Part shown: positions 40,697 to 46,416 of the stretch, in pieces | Layout: each line of letters starts with the position of its first letter | How positions within the stretch are numbered: the first letter of the stretch is position 1 | Position numbers and translations under genes: made by a program | Assembly (NCBI GenBank): GCA_947456965.1 | Contig: CANGTU010000027.1 | Location: 1-46,416, forward strand | From: Flavobacteriales bacterium | GTDB taxonomy: Bacteria > Bacteroidota > Bacteroidia > Flavobacteriales_D > Sanyastnellaceae | Direction of reading: 5' to 3' | Length of the DNA stretch: 46,416 nt | Notes under the pieces: generated by a model | The model's input: the letters and a program-made list of their open reading frames with translations, nothing else | The model's database searches: none | What the model was told of the DNA's origin: nothing

Positions 40697-43001
40697 TCTC
40701 TACACCCAACGCCGGAATCGCCGGCAGCTGGTCCACACGACGACCGGTTACCCGGTCAATGTAGAAGACATTCTCCCGGTTATAGGCATTGGTGACGCTG
40801 GCATTTGCATCCAGCGTGAACTTCTTGAACTTCCAGCTTCTGTGAAGACTGACGTCCAGCCTGTGATAATAAGGCAAACGACCTTCGTTGAGACCAGCAT
40901 ACTGGATTCCCAGCGTAGGAGAATTTGTCACGATATAATCGGCCGTAATACCACTGATCGCAGACGGCTCATAATATCCCTGAGTCTGAGTAAAGGGTAG
41001 GCCGCTTCCCAGATTCCAACGCACACTAGCCTCCCAGTTGCGCTTCTTGCCGAACTTCTCGGAAGCCACAAGGTTGATGTTATGGCGGCGATCAAATACA
41101 GGATCATACCAGCGGATACCATCCCACCGATCCACATTACCCCATGAATACACGAAATAAATATTCGCTGTTTTCTTCTCGTATTTGAGCACCACATCCA
41201 CACCGTATGCAAATCCCGACTCGATGATAAAGTCCTTGCGCAGCAGTTCCGGCCGGCCCTGATTCTCCGCATCATCCGGGAATATTTTATTTCGGTTGGC
41301 GTTAGTCACCTGACGGAAATCGCGGTAGTAGCCCTCCACATTCAGGTTGAGCAATTCGGTGATGTCGTACTCAAATCCAGCGATATAATGCACGGCCCTC
41401 TGCAGTGGATCTGCAACTTCCCGCACGGTGCCATTCGGAGTAATGAAATCGTTTTGCAGTTCTTCAGGACCTGCAAGGAATCCGTAGAAAAGATTGACCA
41501 CATCACGATCACTGTTGGTCGCCATCAGGTTCTGTGTGTATATACCCGCAGCGGCCTTGAGCCGAAGGCGCTCGGTGGCCTTGAACTTGAAACCGAGTCG
41601 CGGCTCCGGTGAGATAACGGAAAGAGAACTATAGTATTGAACTCGCAGTCCAGGTTCCAGCACAAAGCGTTTGCGGTTGAATTTGTAGGACACGAAGCCA
41701 TTCAGTTCAGTCGTGTTCTGCTCCAGATCAATTCGCACACCGAGTGGATTGAACGTGCCAAAGTCTGTGCTGAAGCCCACGATATCAAGACCCCAGTTGA
41801 GCGCATCTGTTCCCTTCGAGTACTTGAAGTTCAGCCCGAAATTGAAGCTCGTGATCTCACTGCTGCGATCCGGAACGGTCTCCTCCTGCAGCACAGATGT
41901 GTATCTGCTCCGGGCAAAGTTGCCACTGATCAGAACCGGTGAGGTCGCCGGCACGGCTACGAAATTGCCGCCGAATCCCTGATTCTTCCAGCTCAGGTTG
42001 GAAAGAGCCTGGTAGCTTGTCACGGCATCCTCGAATGAAAATCCGAAGAGATTGACCTTGGAGCCATTCGAGCCGCCAATAGACACCTTTCCATAGAGGT
42101 CGGTATAGTTGAATGGCAGGCCATTGCCGTCATTCAGATAAGAGTAGATGCTCGTCGATGTGCGATCCAGGTATGAGTTCTTTGCTGAAAGGATGAAGGA
42201 AATCCCCTTACCGCTCTCGTCCAGCTTGCGCAGAGGACCTTCAATAAGCGCCTTGGATCCGAATGGATTGGCTCCCACACGACCGCTCACCTCTTTCTTA
42301 TTTCCATCCCGGGTGGTCACGTCCATCACCGATGAAATACGTCCGCCATACTGCGCACCAAAGCCCCCTGTGAAAACCTCTGCGTTGGAAATGATGTCCG
42401 TATCAAATACGGAAAACAGCCCCAGAGAGTGGAATGGGTTGTAGATGATCATACCATCGAGCAGCACCTTGTTTTGAACCGGACTTCCACCGCGAACGAA
42501 GATTTGTCCGCCCTGATCGCCCGTGCTGACGAAACCCGGCAACGTCGTCAAAACCTGAACAAGGTCCGACTGACCGCCGACTGAAGGCAATCGCTTGATC
42601 TCCTGAGGACGGATGGACTCCACGGAGATATTTACGTTATTGCGCTGGTCACTCTTTTCGGATGAGATGGTAATCGGTCCGAGTTCCACGACATTCTTCT
42701 CCAGCATGACATTCTCAGTTACTACGCGGTCTTTCTCAACCTGCACGGGAATTCGCTTCTCCTGGTACTCGAGGGTTTTGATGATGAGGGTGTAGCTTCC
42801 CGCTTCCAACTTGGTTAGCGAATAGTATCCATTACCGTCTGTGGTCGTGCCGTAGCTGGTTCCCTCCAGCCCAACTGTGATGAAAATGACGGGCTCTCCC
42901 GTTTCGGCGTCCTTGATAAAACCGCGGATGGTTCCCTGAGCAGACCCAGCGGCACTGCAGAGCACGAGTAAACATAAAGTGAGCAGAGTCTTGATCGTCA
43001 T
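40686..43001 (-). CDS. TonB-dependent receptor with carboxypeptidase-like N-terminal domain
   Basis: A 771-residue outer-membrane receptor: signal peptide (1-22, ending AAGSAQ), carboxypeptidase-regulatory-like domain (about 24-105, GTIRGFIKDAETGEPVIFITVGLEGTSYG), plug (about 120-240, with GGQIFVRGGSPVQNKVLLDGMIIYNPFHSLG and AEVFTGGFGAQYGGRISSVMDVTTRDG) and a barrel ending in the conserved aromatic VEISF. No SusD partner, TonB/ExbB gene or regulator is next to it, so the substrate is unknown. ATG 43001 fits the signal peptide; upstream frame is noise. TACCTTCG at 43032-43025 on the minus strand is a possible -7 box. Confidence 0.92.
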   Translation of the reverse strand: MTIKTLLTLCLLVLCSAAGSAQGTIRGFIKDAETGEPVIFITVGLEGTSYGTTTDGNGYYSLTKLEAGSYTLIIKTLEYQEKRIPVQVEKDRVVTENVMLEKNVVELGPITISSEKSDQRNNVNISVESIRPQEIKRLPSVGGQSDLVQVLTTLPGFVSTGDQGGQIFVRGGSPVQNKVLLDGMIIYNPFHSLGLFSVFDTDIISNAEVFTGGFGAQYGGRISSVMDVTTRDGNKKEVSGRVGANPFGSKALIEGPLRKLDESGKGISFILSAKNSYLDRTSTSIYSYLNDGNGLPFNYTDLYGKVSIGGSNGSKVNLFGFSFEDAVTSYQALSNLSWKNQGFGGNFVAVPATSPVLISGNFARSRYTSVLQEETVPDRSSEITSFNFGLNFKYSKGTDALNWGLDIVGFSTDFGTFNPLGVRIDLEQNTTELNGFVSYKFNRKRFVLEPGLRVQYYSSLSVISPEPRLGFKFKATERLRLKAAAGIYTQNLMATNSDRDVVNLFYGFLAGPEELQNDFITPNGTVREVADPLQRAVHYIAGFEYDITELLNLNVEGYYRDFRQVTNANRNKIFPDDAENQGRPELLRKDFIIESGFAYGVDVVLKYEKKTANIYFVYSWGNVDRWDGIRWYDPVFDRRHNINLVASEKFGKKRNWEASVRWNLGSGLPFTQTQGYYEPSAISGITADYIVTNSPTLGIQYAGLNEGRLPYYHRLDVSLHRSWKFKKFTLDANASVTNAYNRENVFYIDRVTGRRVDQLPAIPALGVEISF

Positions 43002-43024
43002 ATCCAATTTTCTGACAAGAAGCG

Positions 43025-43032
43025 CGAAGGTA
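43025..43032 (-). promoter_or_regulatory. Candidate -7 box of the second TonB receptor
   Basis: On the minus strand TACCTTCG matches seven of eight positions of TAnnTTTG and lies 23 bases before the ATG at 43001, in the 108-base gap to the helicase gene. Confidence 0.4.
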
Positions 43033-43109
43033 ACCATCCTGCGGGGGCCAGCCATTCGCCGTCCATCATTATTCCCTGGACAAATCGCATTCCTGAACTG
43101 CCTCACGCA

Positions 43110-45560
43110 TCAGGAGTCCAGTTCCATGAGCGCAATGCGGTCGGCCAGCGTTTCCGAACTCATCTTTTCCCGGAGCCGATCCACCATCACGGGAAAGGCA
43201 AAGGGTGAGGGTCTGCTGGTCTCCTGTACCATAATCCGCTGGCCGGCCATCCGATTAAGGGCATGGCGCATGCGGCTTATCTCTACCTGATATAACAGCA
43301 CCTCATCCACGGCCTGGCGGATGAGCAGATTGCCTGGATCATATTCCTCCATCACCTGATAAATCAGTCCGGAATGGCTCTGAAGGTGTCTGTCGCGGAC
43401 CGGCTGACCAGGAAAACCCTTGAAGACCAGTCCGGAGATTGCAGCTATTTCACGAAACTTCCGACGTGCCATCTCGTGGGCATTGATTCCTCTGAACAAA
43501 TCCTCCTCGAGCCGGTCGGAGCTGAAGACTCCTTCTTGCAGAGCGCGCCTCACGTCCAGCGGACGATTGGAGAGAATTTCAAAGCCATAGTCGTTGTAGG
43601 CAATAGAAAAAGAGGCCGGTCCAATTCTCCCCAAACGCCAGGCCACGAGCGAGGCCAGGCCCTCATGCACGAGACGGCCCTCGAACGGAAAGACGATCAG
43701 GTGGTAGCCCTCCTCACTCGTATGATATTCAACCAGCAACTCATCGGATGACGGCACATGTGATCGCTCCTGCTGGATAGCGAGGACAGGCGCCAGGTGG
43801 TCCAGTTCCGGATCGCCTTCGGGATTGCCCCTCAGACTTTCATCCAGTTTCCGTCGAAGCATATCCGACATCCTCGAGGTAAGCGGCAACTTGCCACCCT
43901 GCCAGGAGGGGATTTTTCCTGAATGATCTTCCGAGGGCCTAACCCATGCTGTCAGATCCTTTACCTGAACCAACTGCAAAGGCTGACCAGCAAACCAGAA
44001 TGAATCACCCTCGCGAAGGGATGCGATGAATGACTCCTCAATGTGGCCAACCAATCCTCCGCGTTTCCACCGCACAGCAACCATAGTATCGCTGACAATA
44101 GCCCCGATGGACATGCGGTGCCTGCGCGCCTGACGAGCTCCTGCAATTCGCCACCTCCCATCGCGGTGCACTACCCGGTGAAACTCCTCATACGCTCCAA
44201 GAGCAGGACCGCCGCCGGAGATGAACGAGAGCGTCCAGCGCCACTCCTGATCAGTCATATGCATGTAGCAGAACGTGGCGGACACTTCCCGGTGCACTTC
44301 CGATTCATCGAAACCCTCACCAATACTGAGTGTTACGAGGTACTGTGCCAGCACATCAAAGCAGTTCACCATAGGCACGCGGTCCTCAAGGTATTGTTCT
44401 TTCACCGCCTGACGCAGCGCTGCTGCCTCGATCAGTTCGAGCGAATGGGTGGGGAAAAAGTAAATTGTACTCTTTTCACCAGGCCTGTGGCCACTCCTTC
44501 CTGCGCGCTGCAGAAAACGCGCTACACCCTTCGGGCCACCGACCTGTATGATGGTTTCCACCGGAGCGAAGTCAACACCCAGGTCGAGACTTGATGTACA
44601 CACCACGGCCTTAAGCCGACCATCGGAAATAGCTTCCTCCACCCACTGCCGGATATCCCGGCCAAGACTCCCGTGGTGCATAGCGACCTGGCCGGCGAGA
44701 TCCGGATCGAGATCGAGCAAACGTTTATACCAGATCTCGCACTGGGCCCGCGTGTTGGTGAAGATCAGCGTGGACCGGCTCCCGCGAATCACCGGGAGCA
44801 TCTTCTCAGCCATGCGTACCCCCAGATGACCAGCCCAGGGCAACGTGCCCGCATCGTCTGGCAGAATAGACACCACCTCGATATCTTTCTTCCTGTCAGA
44901 GCGCACGAGCAGCCCAGCGGGAGCATCTCCCGGACCGAGCAGCATTTGCATGGCATCGTCCAGGTTGCCGATGGTGGCCGAAATACCCCAGAGAGCCACT
45001 GAGGGCAGCAGTCCGCGAATACGAGAAAAAGCCAGCTCCGCGAGCACACCCCGCTTCGTGCCCATCAGCTCATGCCACTCATCGGCCACCACCATATCGA
45101 GGTTCCCAATCAGGTCAGGATACCCTTTGCGGGCGAGCAGGAGGTGCAGACTTTCGGGTGTGGTGATGAGCACATCAGGCAGCCGGCGGGCTTGCCGGGC
45201 GCGGTCTTGCTCAGTAGTATCTCCCGTTCGGATTCCCACTTCCACCGCGAGACCCGCAGACTCAATGACGCGGTTAGCCGCTACACGAATCTCCTGGGCC
45301 AATGCCCGGATAGGCGTAATCCAGAGCATTCTCACGCCCTGACCCGATCCTTGAGCATGGATCCGGAACAAAGCTGGTAGCAGCAAAGAATAGGTTTTAC
45401 CACTCCCGGTGGGAGCATTTACGATGCCCTTTGCTCCGGCTGACCAGGCCTTCCAGGCCTCGAGCTGAAAGGGATCCGGAGTCCAGCCCCGGCCTTTCAT
45501 CCAGCTCAAGGCCAGGTCCACAAACGGGTCCAGTTTGGTGCGAAGGTTTCCGGAATTCAT
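43110..45560 (-). CDS. Lhr-type DEXH-box helicase (ligase-associated DNA damage response type)
   Basis: An 816-residue SF2 helicase. Seen: motif I APTGSGKT, WITPIRALAQEI (Ia), TTPESLHLLL, VVADEWHELMGTKRG (motif II, DEWH), GISATIGN (III), TSSLDLGVDFAPVE (V) and FLQRAGRSGHRPG (VI), then a winged-helix and Lhr-core region to the C-terminus. The DEWHELMGTKRG form is that of the helicases found with ATP-dependent DNA ligase, a metallo-beta-lactamase exonuclease and a phosphoesterase; none of those partners is in this window. ATG 45560 is chosen because TTCCTTTG (45576-45569, one mismatch to TAnnTTTG) lies just before it; upstream ATGs at 45581 and 45629 remain possible. Confidence 0.9.
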   Translation of the reverse strand: MNSGNLRTKLDPFVDLALSWMKGRGWTPDPFQLEAWKAWSAGAKGIVNAPTGSGKTYSLLLPALFRIHAQGSGQGVRMLWITPIRALAQEIRVAANRVIESAGLAVEVGIRTGDTTEQDRARQARRLPDVLITTPESLHLLLARKGYPDLIGNLDMVVADEWHELMGTKRGVLAELAFSRIRGLLPSVALWGISATIGNLDDAMQMLLGPGDAPAGLLVRSDRKKDIEVVSILPDDAGTLPWAGHLGVRMAEKMLPVIRGSRSTLIFTNTRAQCEIWYKRLLDLDPDLAGQVAMHHGSLGRDIRQWVEEAISDGRLKAVVCTSSLDLGVDFAPVETIIQVGGPKGVARFLQRAGRSGHRPGEKSTIYFFPTHSLELIEAAALRQAVKEQYLEDRVPMVNCFDVLAQYLVTLSIGEGFDESEVHREVSATFCYMHMTDQEWRWTLSFISGGGPALGAYEEFHRVVHRDGRWRIAGARQARRHRMSIGAIVSDTMVAVRWKRGGLVGHIEESFIASLREGDSFWFAGQPLQLVQVKDLTAWVRPSEDHSGKIPSWQGGKLPLTSRMSDMLRRKLDESLRGNPEGDPELDHLAPVLAIQQERSHVPSSDELLVEYHTSEEGYHLIVFPFEGRLVHEGLASLVAWRLGRIGPASFSIAYNDYGFEILSNRPLDVRRALQEGVFSSDRLEEDLFRGINAHEMARRKFREIAAISGLVFKGFPGQPVRDRHLQSHSGLIYQVMEEYDPGNLLIRQAVDEVLLYQVEISRMRHALNRMAGQRIMVQETSRPSPFAFPVMVDRLREKMSSETLADRIALMELDS

Positions 45561-45709
45561 TGGTCTGGCAAAGGAAGGCATGAGAAGCCCGGATGCGATT
45601 CCGAACGTCGCCCAAAGGTCCCGAATCATGATCCTTGGTGATTTTCGGAATTCACTCCTTACCTTTAGGCATTGTTTTTGAAAATCCGACCCGGACTAAT
45701 TCCAATAAG

Positions 45710-46416
45710 ATGAAAAAAGCACTTACCCTCCTGATGTTCACGATGTGCGCAGGAGTATTCGTTATGGCACAGGCCCCAGAGTTCAAGGATCTCCTCAGTA
45801 TGTATGTAGACGAAAAGTACCCGAGGCTCCTGCAAAAAGCCGAAGGTTATACGCTCAACGAAAAGACCAAGAAGGAAGCCCTTCCCTATCTGTTCATGAG
45901 CATGGGCTACTACAAGATGTCTATGATCGACAAGTACAAGGCGGATTACCCGGATTCGTTCAACCAGTCACTGAAGTACCTCTCGAAGTACGCCAAGATA
46001 GACAAGACGAAGGAGAAGGGCACCGAGTATGGCGACTTCTTCATTGATATCCGCAAGGCCATCATATCTGAGGCGGAAATCATGAATGACCAACAGAAAT
46101 ACACCAAGTCAAAAACTCTTTATAAGTATCTTATTGATCTGGATCCTAATGATGCCGGTGCCTTCATCATGCAAGGGATGACCTTCACGGCCATCAAATC
46201 CAAGAAGGAGGCGGAAACGGCATTTAAGGCTGCGAAAGAACTGCTGAGCAATGACAAATGCAGTGTTTCAGACAAAGACCAGAAGGCCTTCCTCAAGAAC
46301 GCCCTGATTGAGTATGCCAATAGTCTCAACGGACAAAGCAAGAAGAGCGAGGCCGTTGAATGGCTCGACCTGGGCAAGAAGCACTTTGAGGAAGATAAAG
46401 AGTATCAGGTGAATTA
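45710..46416 (+). CDS. Secreted TPR-like protein, truncated by the window end
   Basis: The first 235 codons of a gene that continues past the right edge. A signal peptide (MKKALTLLMFTMCAGVFVMAQ) precedes a Lys-rich, helical protein without Cys pairs. TPR-like helix repeats are suggested by QKYTKSKTLYKYLIDLDPNDAGAFIMQGMTFTAIKSKKEAETAFKAA and AVEWLDLGKKHFEED. Function is not recognised; such proteins are often periplasmic scaffolds. Candidate -7 boxes are TGTTTTTG (45673-45680) and TACCTTTA (45660-45667), each with one mismatch. It is divergent from the helicase gene. Confidence 0.8.
   Translation, partial: MKKALTLLMFTMCAGVFVMAQAPEFKDLLSMYVDEKYPRLLQKAEGYTLNEKTKKEALPYLFMSMGYYKMSMIDKYKADYPDSFNQSLKYLSKYAKIDKTKEKGTEYGDFFIDIRKAIISEAEIMNDQQKYTKSKTLYKYLIDLDPNDAGAFIMQGMTFTAIKSKKEAETAFKAAKELLSNDKCSVSDKDQKAFLKNALIEYANSLNGQSKKSEAVEWLDLGKKHFEEDKEYQVN

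Noticed and set aside
1-46416. Search for CRISPR arrays, tRNA or rRNA genes, insertion sequences and prophage genes
   Set aside because: No regularly spaced repeats, cloverleaf-like stretches, transposase motifs or phage structural genes were seen on reading; small non-coding RNAs could still be missed without a covariance search.

Overview
The window comes from a member of the Bacteroidota, probably close to Flavobacteriales. The evidence is the Bacteroidota-type RNA polymerase omega protein, the bamD-rpoZ-coaBC-DUF4835-recN gene order, two type IX secretion (T9SS) cargo proteins with C-terminal sorting domains, two TonB-dependent receptors with carboxypeptidase-like N-terminal domains, and many promoters of the TAnnTTTG type. 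G+C looks mid-50s by eye, which is high for the phylum. It is mostly a chromosomal housekeeping region: I see no rRNA, tRNA, CRISPR array, insertion sequence, phage or plasmid gene, and no gene-free stretch over 300 bases.

Layout. 1-4381: metal-homeostasis block, with a TonB receptor, sixA and an AI-2E-family transporter on the minus strand, divergent from an MntR/DtxR-like repressor and a ZIP transporter; a palindrome that is a plausible repressor operator covers the receptor start codon. 4392-9370: mpl, corA, arginine decarboxylase and an MscS channel. 9383-11350: arsS, an AhpD-like partner and tag. 11507-13705: a deoxyhypusine-synthase-like enzyme, a very acidic small protein and an EI24/CysZ-like membrane protein. 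13692-16575: two divergent T9SS cargo genes, one a trypsin-fold protein that has lost all three catalytic residues, the other a multi-domain Kazal/Kunitz-like protease inhibitor. 16450-23953: an MMPL/RND exporter, mscL, dnaK, a secreted unknown, a methyltransferase and lpxD. 24036-30128: minus-strand operon aroA-menG-trkH-rfaE1-aminotransferase (transcribed right to left), with stop/start overlaps. 30197-35447: lipid kinase, thioesterase, ABC exporter, truA and a serine-palmitoyltransferase-like enzyme. 35638-40696: the conserved bamD-rpoZ-coaBC-DUF4835-recN cluster. 40686-46416: second TonB receptor, an Lhr-type helicase, and a truncated TPR-like secreted protein.

How the genes work together. 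Envelope construction dominates: lpxD and rfaE1 for lipopolysaccharide, mpl for peptidoglycan recycling, bamD for outer-membrane protein assembly, the SPT-like enzyme for sphingolipid or sulfonolipid bases, and transport and osmotic channels (trkH, corA, mscS, mscL). The DUF4835 protein (possibly PorD) and the two sorting-domain proteins link the region to T9SS. The strongest candidate for something undescribed is the pseudo-protease/inhibitor pair at 13692-16575; the divergent metal regulon and the DHS-like polyamine gene come next. Several starts were moved from the longest possible frame, including TTG starts for rfaE1 and the SPT-like gene and a GTG start for mpl.
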